DNA from: an uncultured Draconibacterium sp.
Lineage (GTDB): Bacteria; Bacteroidota; Bacteroidia; Bacteroidales; Prolixibacteraceae
Direction: 5' to 3'
Assembly (NCBI RefSeq): GCF_963676815.1
Contig: NZ_OY781365.1
Coordinates: 5,180,501 to 5,244,500, forward strand
DNA: 64,000 nt
A program made the translations under genes and the position numbers. The notes under the pieces were generated by a model. It did not search any database, was not told the DNA's origin, and saw nothing but the letters and a program-made list of their open reading frames with translations. Position 1 is the stretch's first letter. Each line of letters starts with the position of its first letter. Positions 1 to 8,910 of the stretch are shown here, piece by piece.

Positions 1-159
1 TTTTGGACGCGCAAAAATAGAAATAAATTGTTATTTATCAAACAGTTTGATGGTTTTTAGCATGAAATTTAGCCTCGTTAACACATAAACTAATATTTAG
101 CGCTCAAATGTAGTTGTTTTGCGGGAAATAGAATTGATTTTAAGATGTATACACAATGA

Positions 160-208
160 AAAAGAGATTGATCAGAAAGTAGCAATTTTCCTTCAATCAA
201 TCTCTTTT
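160..208 (-). terminator. Terminator of the acyl-CoA carboxylase operon
   Basis: A 13-bp perfect inverted repeat (160-172 with 196-208, arms AAAAGAGATTGAT/ATCAATCTCTTTT) lies 77 nt beyond the carboxyltransferase stop codon. On the minus strand it ends in a short T run. The 23-nt loop is long for an intrinsic terminator. Bases 1-159 hold no gene that I can see. Between the hairpin and the stop codon, 250-280 carries several short CAATCT/CAATCC repeats of unknown meaning. Confidence 0.6.
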
Positions 209-284
209 AATTATCGTGTATTACATCAACTTAGATTTTTGTCTCAATCTAAATCAATCTGAATTTCAATCTGCATCAATCCTG

Positions 285-1820
285 TTAAAGCGGAATGTTT
301 CCGTGTTTTTTAGGCGGATTCGATTTCCGTTTGTTCTGTGTCATTTCTAGTGCATCGATTACTTTTTTTCGGGTATCGCGCGGATGAATAATTTCGTCGA
401 TATAACCCAATGATGCTGCTTTATACGGATTTGCAAATTTATCGCGGTAATCCTGCACTTTTGCTGCTTTTTCTTCATCGGTCATTTTTTCGCGATGAAT
501 AATGTTAATCGCACCTTCCGGTCCCATTACTGCAATTTCGGCAGTTGGGTAAGCCAGGTTTACATCGGCACCAATGTGCTTACTCGACATTACATCGTAA
601 GCACCGCCATAAGCTTTACGGGTGATTACTGTAATTTTCGGAACTGTAGCTTCCGAGAATGCATAAAGCAATTTTGCCCCGTGTTTGATAATGCCTCCAA
701 ATTCCTGCCCTGTTCCAGGCAAAAATCCCGGAACATCTACAAAAGTTACCAATGGCAAGTTAAACGCATCGCAAAAGCGAACAAAACGTGCTGCTTTCAC
801 CGATGAGTTGATGTCCAGAACTCCGGCTAAATGGCCGGGTTGGTTGGCAACAACACCCACCGGACGGCCACCAAAACGAGCAAAACCAACAATAATGTTT
901 TGTGCATAATTAGGCTGCACTTCCAGAAAATGTTTGTTGTCGATTACATTCTGGATAATATCGTGCATGTCGTATGGTTTGTTCGGATCTGCAGGAACAA
1001 TGTCTTCCAACTCTTCGCTAATTCTGTCTGATGGATCAATTGTTGGCTTTACCGGCGCGTCTTCAAGATTATTCGATGGTAGGAAGCTCAGCAATTCACG
1101 AACCATCATAATAGTTTGTTCCTCGTCGTTTCCGGTAAAATGAGCCACACCACTTTTCGAGCTGTGTGTATCGGCACCGCCCAATTCTTCTTTGGTAACA
1201 TCTTCGTGAGTAACTGTTTTAATTACCTCGGGTCCGGTTACAAACATGTGACTTTTTTCTTTCACCATAAAAATAAAGTCGGTGAGGGCAGGAGAGTAAA
1301 CTGCTCCACCGGCACACGGCCCCAAAATGGCCGAAATTTGAGGAATTACACCCGATGAAATTACGTTGTTGTAAAAAATGTCGGCATAACCGGCAAGGCT
1401 TTCAACGCCTTCCTGAATACGGGCGCCGCCCGAGTCGTTCAATCCAACCAGTGGTGCTCCCATTTTAAGTGCCAATTCCTGAATTTTTACAATTTTATCG
1501 GCGTTTGCTCTACTTAGCGAACCGCCAAAAACAGTAAAATCCTGGGCAAAAACATAAACCAGACGGCCATTAACTTTTCCATAGCCCGATATTAAACCGT
1601 CGCCCAAAACTTTTTTGGCTTCCATACCAAAGTCATAGTTTCGGTGGGTCATCAGTTTATCAATTTCTGTAAAAGTTCCCGGATCGAGTAATTGAAGAAT
1701 GCGCTCGCGGGCAGTCATTTTTCCTGCTGCATGTTGTTTTTCAATTCTTTCTTCACCTCCTCCGAGTTCGGCTTGTGCATTAAAGGCATCAAGCTGTTCG
1801 TATTTTGCTTTTAAATCCAT
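285..1820 (-). CDS. Acyl-CoA carboxylase, carboxyltransferase subunit (propionyl-CoA carboxylase beta-like)
   Basis: This carboxyltransferase moves CO2 from carboxybiotin to an acyl-CoA, probably propionyl-CoA, giving methylmalonyl-CoA in the cytoplasm. The 511-residue protein has the two crotonase-like halves typical of the PccB/MmdA family. The N half carries SGGARIQEGVESLAGYA and GPCAGGAVYSPALTDF; the C half carries VDVPGFLPGTGQE and RKAYGGAYDVMSSK. I chose the ATG at 1820. An upstream in-frame TTG at 1844 would overlap the previous gene, while 1820 leaves a 10-nt gap with an A-rich leader. It is the last gene of a three-gene operon after biotin carboxylase and biotin carrier. That setting favours ATP-driven carboxylation over decarboxylation. 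A close paralogue at 56171-57730 sits with a sodium pump instead. Acyl-CoA specificity cannot be read from sequence alone. Confidence 0.9.
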   Translation of the reverse strand: MDLKAKYEQLDAFNAQAELGGGEERIEKQHAAGKMTARERILQLLDPGTFTEIDKLMTHRNYDFGMEAKKVLGDGLISGYGKVNGRLVYVFAQDFTVFGGSLSRANADKIVKIQELALKMGAPLVGLNDSGGARIQEGVESLAGYADIFYNNVISSGVIPQISAILGPCAGGAVYSPALTDFIFMVKEKSHMFVTGPEVIKTVTHEDVTKEELGGADTHSSKSGVAHFTGNDEEQTIMMVRELLSFLPSNNLEDAPVKPTIDPSDRISEELEDIVPADPNKPYDMHDIIQNVIDNKHFLEVQPNYAQNIIVGFARFGGRPVGVVANQPGHLAGVLDINSSVKAARFVRFCDAFNLPLVTFVDVPGFLPGTGQEFGGIIKHGAKLLYAFSEATVPKITVITRKAYGGAYDVMSSKHIGADVNLAYPTAEIAVMGPEGAINIIHREKMTDEEKAAKVQDYRDKFANPYKAASLGYIDEIIHPRDTRKKVIDALEMTQNKRKSNPPKKHGNIPL

Positions 1821-1830
1821 TTTTTTTCTT

Positions 1831-2340
1831 TTAGTCCAATTCAATTAATACCTGATTACTGTCGACAGTTTGTTGGTCTTTTACATGTACTTTTTTTACG
1901 GTGCCATCTTTTGGAGCTTTGTATTCGCTTTCCATTTTCATGGCCGAGATGATAACTACAGTATCACCTTCCTGAACAACATCACCTTCTTCCACCAACA
2001 CTTTAACTACCTTGCCCGGCATAGGCGAAGTAATTTTGTTGTCGCCCGATCCCGTGCCGTTCGCATTACGGTTTTGCAGGTAACGTGCTTCGGCATCAAT
2101 TACTTCAACATCGTAACGTTCGTATAAAGTGTAAGCGGTATATTTTTTGGGCGTTTCATCCGGAACCAATTCGATGTCGTACGAATGGCCACCTTCAAGA
2201 ATTGAAAATGTGCCATCAGCCGTGTGCATCAAATCTACGTTATATGTTTTGCCGTCAACTTCAACTTCCAGAATGTTGCCATCTTGTTTTAACAGGTTTA
2301 CCCATGCTTTCCTGTCGCCAATTTTAATTTCAACAGCCAT
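1831..2340 (-). CDS. Biotin carboxyl carrier protein of acyl-CoA carboxylase
   Basis: This is the swinging biotin arm that carries CO2 between the biotin carboxylase and the carboxyltransferase. The C-terminal ~75 residues form a biotinyl/lipoyl domain with the AMKMES signature; Lys135 is the predicted biotinylation site. The first ~95 residues are an extra domain with a GKTYNVDL stretch, similar to the N-terminal region of carriers that work with PccB/MmdA-type transferases. The protein has 169 residues. It starts 9 nt after the biotin carboxylase stop codon and ends 10 nt before the carboxyltransferase start, so the three are probably translated from one message. Confidence 0.9.
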   Translation of the reverse strand: MAVEIKIGDRKAWVNLLKQDGNILEVEVDGKTYNVDLMHTADGTFSILEGGHSYDIELVPDETPKKYTAYTLYERYDVEVIDAEARYLQNRNANGTGSGDNKITSPMPGKVVKVLVEEGDVVQEGDTVVIISAMKMESEYKAPKDGTVKKVHVKDQQTVDSNQVLIELD

Positions 2341-2349
2341 AATTCTTGT

Positions 2350-3855
2350 TTAAAAATGATTTACGTAAGGAATCTTTTTCCAGCGGCTTTGTGCCGGTAC
2401 AAACTCTTTGGTTACTGCAGCATTGCTTCCCAGTTTATCCAGGTAATCTATAAATGCCGCAATAATAACCATGTCTTCCGGGTTGTCTTTCATTCCGTTC
2501 GATAACAGTTGTTCCTGGTTTTTCTCAATAAAATGTGTGTCGTAATTTCCTGCAATGAAGTTTTCATTGTTCATTACACGCTCCAGCATTTTTATTGATG
2601 TTTTTACACCGGTAATTTTGTATTCGTAAAGTGCACGGCGCATACGAGCGATGGCTTCGTCGCGGGTTTTTCCCCAAACAATCAGTTTCGAGATCATCGG
2701 GTCGTAGTAAATCGGAATTTCATAACCTTCATACACGTAACCGTCGGTACGAACACCAAGCCCAAGCGGAGAAGATATTTTATATACTTTTCCGGCACTT
2801 GGCATAAAGTTATTATCCGGATCTTCGGCATAAATACGGCATTCTATGGCGTGACCTCTTTGTTTCAGATCCTCTTGTCCGAATTCCAGTTCGCGTCCTT
2901 CAGCAACATAAATCTGTTGTTTTACCAGGTCGATTCCGGTAACACGTTCGGTAATCGGGTGTTCTACCTGCAAACGAGTATTCATTTCAAGGAAATAGTA
3001 ATTCAGGTCGTTATCAACCAAAAATTCGATCGTTCCTGCACCTACATAGTTTACTGCTTTTGCAGCGTCAACGGCTGCTTTTCCCATCTCATCGCGTAAC
3101 TCCTGCGTCATTAGTGGCGATGGTGTTTCTTCAATCATTTTTTGGTGACGACGCTGAACAGAACATTCACGCTCGAAAAGGTGAACGGTATTTCCGTGCT
3201 GGTCAGCCAAAATTTGAAACTCGATGTGATGTGGCGAAGTAATATATTTTTCAATGTAAACGGCATCGTCGCCAAACGCCGATTTAGCCTCGGAACGTGC
3301 TGCACGAACTGCAGAAACCACTTCCGATTCGTTTTTTACCAGCCGCATTCCTTTTCCGCCACCACCGGCCGATGCTTTTATCATAACCGGAAGGCCAATG
3401 GTTTTTATAACCTCCAGCGCTTCTTGTTCTGTTTTTATTTCACCGTCGGTGCCGGGTACTACGGGAATTCCGGCTGCAGTCATTGCTTCGCGGGCCTGAA
3501 TTTTGTCTCCCATTTGAATAATTACTTCCGGCGAAGGACCAATAAAAACAATTCCCTCTTCAGTACATCGTCGGGCAAAATCGGCATTTTCCGATAAAAA
3601 GCCGTAGCCGGGATGAATCGCGTCGGCACCACTTATTTTTGCAACTTCAATAATTTTGTCAACGTTCAGGTAACTTTCGCTCGATGGTGCTTTACCTACA
3701 CAATAAGCTTCGTGGGCATAACGCACATGTAGCGAAGTCCTGTCTGCTTCCGAGTAAATGGCAACTGATTCAAGATCAAGCTCCCTGCAGGTTCGCATTA
3801 CGCGAATCGCAATTTCGCCTCGGTTTGCGATTAGAATCTTTTTGATTTTCTTCAT
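2350..3855 (-). CDS. Biotin carboxylase subunit of acyl-CoA carboxylase
   Basis: This ATP-grasp enzyme carboxylates the biotin of the adjacent carrier protein using ATP and bicarbonate. Visible family marks are the N-terminal ANRGEIAIRVMRT motif, HPGYGFLSEN near residue 81, the glycine-rich ATP loop KASAGGGGKGMR at about 160-171, and the EMNTRLQVEHPITE active-site stretch. At 501 residues it is about 50 longer than typical AccC, with an extra C-terminal tail. It resembles the catabolic acyl-CoA carboxylase form, although acetyl-CoA carboxylase use cannot be excluded. It is first in the operon, so the promoter should lie in the 285-bp divergent region up to 4140. I could not identify a convincing minus-strand -7 box there. 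Confidence 0.92.
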   Translation of the reverse strand: MKKIKKILIANRGEIAIRVMRTCRELDLESVAIYSEADRTSLHVRYAHEAYCVGKAPSSESYLNVDKIIEVAKISGADAIHPGYGFLSENADFARRCTEEGIVFIGPSPEVIIQMGDKIQAREAMTAAGIPVVPGTDGEIKTEQEALEVIKTIGLPVMIKASAGGGGKGMRLVKNESEVVSAVRAARSEAKSAFGDDAVYIEKYITSPHHIEFQILADQHGNTVHLFERECSVQRRHQKMIEETPSPLMTQELRDEMGKAAVDAAKAVNYVGAGTIEFLVDNDLNYYFLEMNTRLQVEHPITERVTGIDLVKQQIYVAEGRELEFGQEDLKQRGHAIECRIYAEDPDNNFMPSAGKVYKISSPLGLGVRTDGYVYEGYEIPIYYDPMISKLIVWGKTRDEAIARMRRALYEYKITGVKTSIKMLERVMNNENFIAGNYDTHFIEKNQEQLLSNGMKDNPEDMVIIAAFIDYLDKLGSNAAVTKEFVPAQSRWKKIPYVNHF

Positions 3856-4089
3856 ACAAATTTGAAATCAATAATAAGTTTAAGTCATCTTAATTTCTGC
3901 CAATAATAACTCTCATTGGCAAAAAATGTTTACGTTTAAATATTTTAGATTGGAAGTTACCCGATGTTTAATATCTTGAACTTGGTATTTTGTTAATAAT
4001 TGTAAAAAGGTGTTATATGTCAGAATTTGGATGAACTTATATTTGAATTCCTAAAGTATTGAGTCTAAAATTTATTTTTTATGATAAGT

Positions 4090-4119
4090 TATGAATTTAC
4101 AGAATTATGATTACTTTTG
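4090..4119 (+). promoter_or_regulatory. Candidate Bacteroidota-type promoter for the DUF5916 gene
   Basis: TACTTTTG at 4112-4119 matches the Bacteroidota -7 consensus TAnnTTTG. A TATG at 4090-4093 (one mismatch to TTTG) lies 18 nt upstream. Transcription would start just after 4120. This shows that the in-frame TTG at 4117 is part of the promoter and not a start codon, and supports translation from the ATG at 4141. Confidence 0.6.
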
Positions 4120-4140
4120 CACACTAATTTAATACCAATC

Positions 4141-6753
4141 ATGCTGTTAAGAATTGCGCAAACCTTATTTTTGTTAACCGGATGTGTCTGTCTGGTAAGT
4201 GCACAAGATTATAATTACACCCTTTCTGATGATTCGCTGGTTAATGAATATGCCAGCATTAAAAGGGTATATTATGCTACACGAACTTCTTTAGTACCAA
4301 AAATTGATGGTAAGCTCGACGATGAATGTTGGCAAACGGTTGGAACCTGGGATGGCGATTTTATTCAGCAGGTTCCGCATCAGGCAAAGGCACCAAGCCA
4401 GGACACTGAAATTAAAATTCTTTACGACGATAAATACCTGTATTTTGCCATTAAGGCCTATGATAATGAACCGGATCAGATGGATCCAATTCTGGGAAGA
4501 AGAGACGAATTAAATGGCGATGTAGCCGGAATTGCACTTGATTCATACCAGGATAAACAAACTGCGTTTGAATTCAACTTAACCTCTGCTGGTCAAAAAA
4601 TTGACTTGATGCACATGGGAGAATACGGCTGGGATTTTAACTGGAACGCCGTTTGGGATGGAAAAACAACATTGGGAGACTCGGCCTGGTACGCCGAAAT
4701 GCGTGTTCCTTTTTCGCAGATTCGATATTCAAAAAAAGAGGAACAGGTTTGGGGGATGCATATTTGGCGCTGGATTCACCGGCTTAGCGAAGAAAGTCAG
4801 TGGAAATTAATTCCGATTGATGCTCCGGCTATGGTATATATATTTGGTGAACTACGTGGAATAAAGGATATTCCATACAAACGAAACTTTGAGGTAATGC
4901 CCTACACAAGCGGCCAGTATTTTCCGAATTCGGAGAATAATGAGACCAATTTGGGTTTTGGTTTAGATGGCAAAATAGGAGTAACCTCTAACTTTACCTT
5001 AGATTACACTTTTAACCCTGATTTTGGACAGGTTGAGGCCGATCCTTCGGAATTGAATTTAACATCGTACGAGGTGTTTTATGATGAAAAGCGACCATTT
5101 TTTCTGGAAGGGAAAAGTATTTTGGAGTACAACTCGGGAAACGATATGCTGTTTTATTCGCGCCGGATTGGACACGCCCCCAGCTACGAACCCGATTATG
5201 ATGAAGATTTGGGCGAAAGTATGGAAATGCCTGAGAACACTTCGATAGTGAACGCTTTAAAACTAACCGGTAAAAACAAAAACGGATTCTCCTTAGGATT
5301 GGTTAATAGCATGACAGCCAGAGAAACGGCAACCATAAAATCGGCCGATGAACAAATAAAAGAAGCCGTTGAACCTTTTACAAATTACTCAATAGCGCGT
5401 GTTAAGCAAGATTTTAATGAAGGAAGTACTGTATTGGGCGGGATTTTTACTTCCACCATACGTAATATTAAAGATGAAAATCTTGAATTTTTGGCCGACA
5501 ACTCTTTTGTAGGCGGGCTTGATTTTGAACATAACTGGAAAAACCGCAAATATTATATTGCCGGAAAAACATTCGCTTCGCGTGTTAATGGAAATGAAAA
5601 AGCAATTGCTCGTTTGCAACGAAATTCGCGGCATTACTACCAACGCGTTGATGCTGATTATTTAGATTATGATCCAACCAGAACCAGTTTAAGTGGCTGG
5701 GGAGGCGAGTTAGGTGGAGGAAAACGAAGTGGAAAATTCAGAATTACAGGCGATGTGGAGTGGCGCTCGCCAGGGGTGGATTTAAACGATGTTGGTTACT
5801 TGCGTCAGGCTGATTATATCGATCAGAATTTTAGAATTCAATATCTCAACAACAAGCCAAAAGGTATCTTACTTAATTACTCTTTTCGTTTGGCACAAGG
5901 CCATAACTGGACATTTAATGGCGATAACATAAGAGATAATTTTAGCTTTACAGCTGGTTGGAGGTTTAAAAATTACTGGCGTTTTGATTTAGCAGCTTAC
6001 CGTTATATTAATGAAATAGACACCCGGCGATTGCGTGGTGGTCCTTCATTGAGAATCGATAACAGAAACCGACTGGCAGCAGCCCTGCAAACCAATTCGC
6101 AGCGCGACTTTTTTGTTGGTGCCCGTGCTGATTTTACACGCTATGGCGATGATATTTCGTTTGATAATTCATATAGCTTTCAAATGGATTGGCGGCTTAG
6201 CACACGATTTTTAATGTCGTTGAGTACTACATACGTTGATGAACAAGACAACAGCCAGTACCTGGGCATATCTAACGTAAATGACAACTCTGAATATGTA
6301 GTGGGTAATCTCGATCGTAAAACTTTTTATACCACCTTCAGAGCTGAGTTTTTTATCACACCGGAACTGTCGCTTCAATATTATGGTAGCCCTTATGTTA
6401 CCACCGGAAAATACCTGGATTACAAGCGTGTAAACGACTCAAAAGCCAAAAGTGTTAATGATCGATTTGAAATGCTTTCAAGAAATGGCGATATATTATC
6501 GGACGACGATGGCAATGTTTATCACGACTTTTCATACTACGGTTACGATTTTAATTTCCAGGAATTCAGGTCGAATTTTGTAGCACGTTGGGAGTATAAA
6601 ACCGGTTCAACTTTTTATTTTGTATGGAGCCACAATCGTAGTAGTTACGAGGATGTTTATAATTCTTCTTTAATTGACAGTTTTAAAGACATCAGAAATA
6701 TAAGTGCTGAAAATGCTTTTATGATCAAATTTAGCTATTGGTTCTCGTTGTAA
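4141..6753 (+). CDS. DUF5916 family outer-membrane protein with CBM9-like N domain
   Basis: This is a large exported protein of unknown biochemical role. An N-terminal signal peptide (MLLRIAQTLFLLTG..., cleavage near VSAQ) is followed by a carbohydrate-binding family 9-like beta-sandwich of about 180 residues (KIDGKLDDECWQ, YDDKYLYFAIKAYD). The rest resembles the DUF5916 region, which is rich in aromatic, alternating beta strands and ends in FSYWFSL. That ending is what a beta-barrel outer-membrane protein usually has. The protein has 870 residues from the ATG at 4141. An earlier TTG (4117) lies inside the promoter box. The gene is monocistronic and divergent from the carboxylase operon. The family is common in Bacteroidota, but no reaction is established. 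Confidence 0.85.
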   Translation: MLLRIAQTLFLLTGCVCLVSAQDYNYTLSDDSLVNEYASIKRVYYATRTSLVPKIDGKLDDECWQTVGTWDGDFIQQVPHQAKAPSQDTEIKILYDDKYLYFAIKAYDNEPDQMDPILGRRDELNGDVAGIALDSYQDKQTAFEFNLTSAGQKIDLMHMGEYGWDFNWNAVWDGKTTLGDSAWYAEMRVPFSQIRYSKKEEQVWGMHIWRWIHRLSEESQWKLIPIDAPAMVYIFGELRGIKDIPYKRNFEVMPYTSGQYFPNSENNETNLGFGLDGKIGVTSNFTLDYTFNPDFGQVEADPSELNLTSYEVFYDEKRPFFLEGKSILEYNSGNDMLFYSRRIGHAPSYEPDYDEDLGESMEMPENTSIVNALKLTGKNKNGFSLGLVNSMTARETATIKSADEQIKEAVEPFTNYSIARVKQDFNEGSTVLGGIFTSTIRNIKDENLEFLADNSFVGGLDFEHNWKNRKYYIAGKTFASRVNGNEKAIARLQRNSRHYYQRVDADYLDYDPTRTSLSGWGGELGGGKRSGKFRITGDVEWRSPGVDLNDVGYLRQADYIDQNFRIQYLNNKPKGILLNYSFRLAQGHNWTFNGDNIRDNFSFTAGWRFKNYWRFDLAAYRYINEIDTRRLRGGPSLRIDNRNRLAAALQTNSQRDFFVGARADFTRYGDDISFDNSYSFQMDWRLSTRFLMSLSTTYVDEQDNSQYLGISNVNDNSEYVVGNLDRKTFYTTFRAEFFITPELSLQYYGSPYVTTGKYLDYKRVNDSKAKSVNDRFEMLSRNGDILSDDDGNVYHDFSYYGYDFNFQEFRSNFVARWEYKTGSTFYFVWSHNRSSYEDVYNSSLIDSFKDIRNISAENAFMIKFSYWFSL

Positions 6754-6826
6754 CTTATTTTGTGTTGTATCGTTTGGCGTGATTTTTCACTAAAAGCAAC
6801 CTTATTCAAGTCCCAAATACTCACAC

Positions 6827-6856
6827 TCTGATAACATAAATAAAAAGGTATCTTTG
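6827..6856 (+). promoter_or_regulatory. Candidate promoter for the MATE gene, almost touching the start codon
   Basis: TATCTTTG at 6849-6856 fits the TAnnTTTG -7 consensus, and TCTG at 6827-6830 (one mismatch to TTTG) lies 18 nt upstream. The GTG start at 6861 begins only 4 nt after the -7 box, so the message would be leaderless or nearly so. Confidence 0.6.
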
Positions 6857-6860
6857 CCGC

Positions 6861-8198
6861 GTGAAATTACAGCAATACATACCTTTTTACAGGCGCAATT
6901 TAACCCTGGCTTTTCCCATTGTATTATCGCAAATCGGCCAGGTAACCGTGTCGCTGGCCGATAATATGATGGTTGGACATGTTGGCACCACCGAGCTGGC
7001 AGCAGCATCGTTTGCCAACAGTGTTTTTATGATAGGGATGGTGTTTGGCATGGGCGTAACTATGGGGCTTACTCCACTTGTTGGAAAAGCTTTTGGACAA
7101 AACCAATTGCAAAAAGCAATAGTTTGGTTAAAGAATGGGATTTCGGCCCATTTGGCTGCAGCTATCGGCCTCACGATGCTCATGTTTTGTATTTATTTTC
7201 TGCTTCCGCATATGGGGCAACCCAATAATGTTTTAATCTTGGCTCGCCCTTATTATTTATTGTTGTGTTGCTCTTATTTGCCTTTTATGTTTTTTTTCAC
7301 CTTAAAACAGTTTTTCGAAGGAATAGGAAATACCAAAATTGCAATGCAAATTACCCTAATTGCCAATGTTATAAATATTGCAGTTAATTATGTATTTATT
7401 TTCGGGAAATTCGGATTCCCGGAAATGGGACTAATGGGAGCGGGAATAGGTACACTTACTTCGCGGATTTGTATGCCCCTATTATTTATTTATTTCATTG
7501 TTCGCAATAATCGTTATAAACGATACTTTGTATTCGCCCGCTATCAAAAAGTGTTTAAAAAGGATATTTCAGACTTGTTACGAATAGGTGTTCCTATCGG
7601 ATTTCAGTTAATTGTTGAGGTAGCTGCCTTTGGAATTGGTGCGGTTATGATGGGCTGGCTCGGTGAAACTCCACTTGCTGCACATCAGGTGGCACTTGGT
7701 TTGGCTACATTTACATATATGATTTCGCTGGGTGTTTCACAGGCTAATACAATTAGGGTAAGCCATCAAATAGGAGAAAAAGATTATGTTTCGTTACGAA
7801 GAGCAGTTTTTGCCTCAACACATCTGGTACTATTATTTATGTCAATATCTGCCTTGATATTTATCCTGGGAAGAAATCTCTTACCTTTTATGTTTACTAC
7901 GGATAAGGATGTGATAAAAGTGGCGGCCGGGCTATTAGTTATCGCAGCGGTATTTCAGCTTTTTGATGGCTTACAGGTTGTTATGCAAAGTTCGTTACGT
8001 GGAATGGCTGATGTAACAAAACCTATGTTTATTGCTTTTATCGCATACTTGCTGATTGGAATACCAACAAGTTACGTATTTACTTTTGTTTTAAATGCTG
8101 GTCCTCAGGGGATTTGGTATGGCTATTTAGTTGGGTTGGGAACTGCCGGAATCTTATTCTACATACGTTTTATGCGGCTTCTGAAACATTTGCCTTAA
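6861..8198 (+). CDS. MATE family multidrug/Na+ (or H+) antiporter
   Basis: This inner-membrane exporter of the MATE/NorM family expels drugs or metabolites in exchange for Na+ or H+. The 445-residue protein shows the usual twelve hydrophobic segments in two six-helix halves. The N-terminal signature is FPIVLSQIGQVTVSLADNMM...GHVG, and the second half repeats the pattern (PIGFQLIVEVAAFGIGAVMMG). The start is a GTG; the next Met codons fall inside helix 1, so GTG is the best choice. A TAnnTTTG box ends 4 nt upstream, pointing to a leaderless message. A strong hairpin follows the gene. The substrate is not predictable. Confidence 0.9.
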   Translation: MKLQQYIPFYRRNLTLAFPIVLSQIGQVTVSLADNMMVGHVGTTELAAASFANSVFMIGMVFGMGVTMGLTPLVGKAFGQNQLQKAIVWLKNGISAHLAAAIGLTMLMFCIYFLLPHMGQPNNVLILARPYYLLLCCSYLPFMFFFTLKQFFEGIGNTKIAMQITLIANVINIAVNYVFIFGKFGFPEMGLMGAGIGTLTSRICMPLLFIYFIVRNNRYKRYFVFARYQKVFKKDISDLLRIGVPIGFQLIVEVAAFGIGAVMMGWLGETPLAAHQVALGLATFTYMISLGVSQANTIRVSHQIGEKDYVSLRRAVFASTHLVLLFMSISALIFILGRNLLPFMFTTDKDVIKVAAGLLVIAAVFQLFDGLQVVMQSSLRGMADVTKPMFIAFIAYLLIGIPTSYVFTFVLNAGPQGIWYGYLVGLGTAGILFYIRFMRLLKHLP

Positions 8199-8220
8199 TT
8201 TGATTTTTGCCAAAAAAAAG

Positions 8221-8245
8221 CGGGTTATCTTTTTTTGATAACCCG
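8221..8245 (+). terminator. Hairpin terminator after the MATE gene
   Basis: A 9-bp perfect stem, CGGGTTATC/GATAACCCG (8221-8229 with 8237-8245), encloses a T7 loop and follows an A8 run, 22 nt beyond the MATE stop. There is no T tract right after it on the plus strand, so termination may be partly rho-assisted. Confidence 0.65.
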
Positions 8246-8910
8246 ATTGTTCATAGTCTAGTTTAGTTAGATCAGAAAACTTATTGGTCTAATAGAGAAA
8301 AGGTAGTTCTAATAAGTATCTAAATCGTTTTATTCATATAAGGCTCCGCTAATATAGTATAAAAATGACTTAAACCTTAAGTATTTTTTAAAATTAATTA
8401 ATGTTTGTTTAAAAGTTCTTAAATATTGGTGTTATGATATTGATATTCAGTCATTGTGACATTTACAATATGTTATAGAATAGTTTTAGTGTTTTTTGAA
8501 AAAAATCATGTTTTGTTCGAAAAATGCTATAAAACCAAGTTTGATGATAAAAATCATGTTCTTATTACTTATTGGAACAGAATAAACCACAATTTCTAAT
8601 CAGAATCGTATGGGCTATTATCATTTTTTGAAATGGATAATTTTTTAATCGAGCTTATGTTAGAATCGACTATTTTTTTATTGTTTAGTTCCAAACGATT
8701 TTACCGGATACGATTAACTTATTTGAAAAGTGGTTAAAAGTTAGGTACAGAATTATTTGGCATGAATCATTACAGGTCGTATTTTTAATCCAGTGAAATA
8801 ACACTTAAGAATCGGTTAAATCCGAATTATTTTTAGGTGATAGAATCAGTCGTTATACGGCTCAGTGAAGCACTAAATATTGAAAGTCTCAAATAAGAAA
8901 CAGTTTAAAA
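8246..8910. other. Long AT-rich non-coding stretch
   Basis: About 665 bp with stops in all frames and no recognisable gene or RNA. The only internal structure I noticed is a 12-bp direct repeat, AAAAATCATGTT, at 8501-8512 and 8549-8560. No TAnnTTTG box is clear close to the dehydrogenase start at 8911. The stretch may hold control sites for that gene or the remains of a lost gene. Confidence 0.5.

Noticed and set aside
4117..4140. TTG start eight codons upstream for the DUF5916 protein
   Set aside because: The TTG is part of a TAnnTTTG promoter box, so it would not be inside the transcript.
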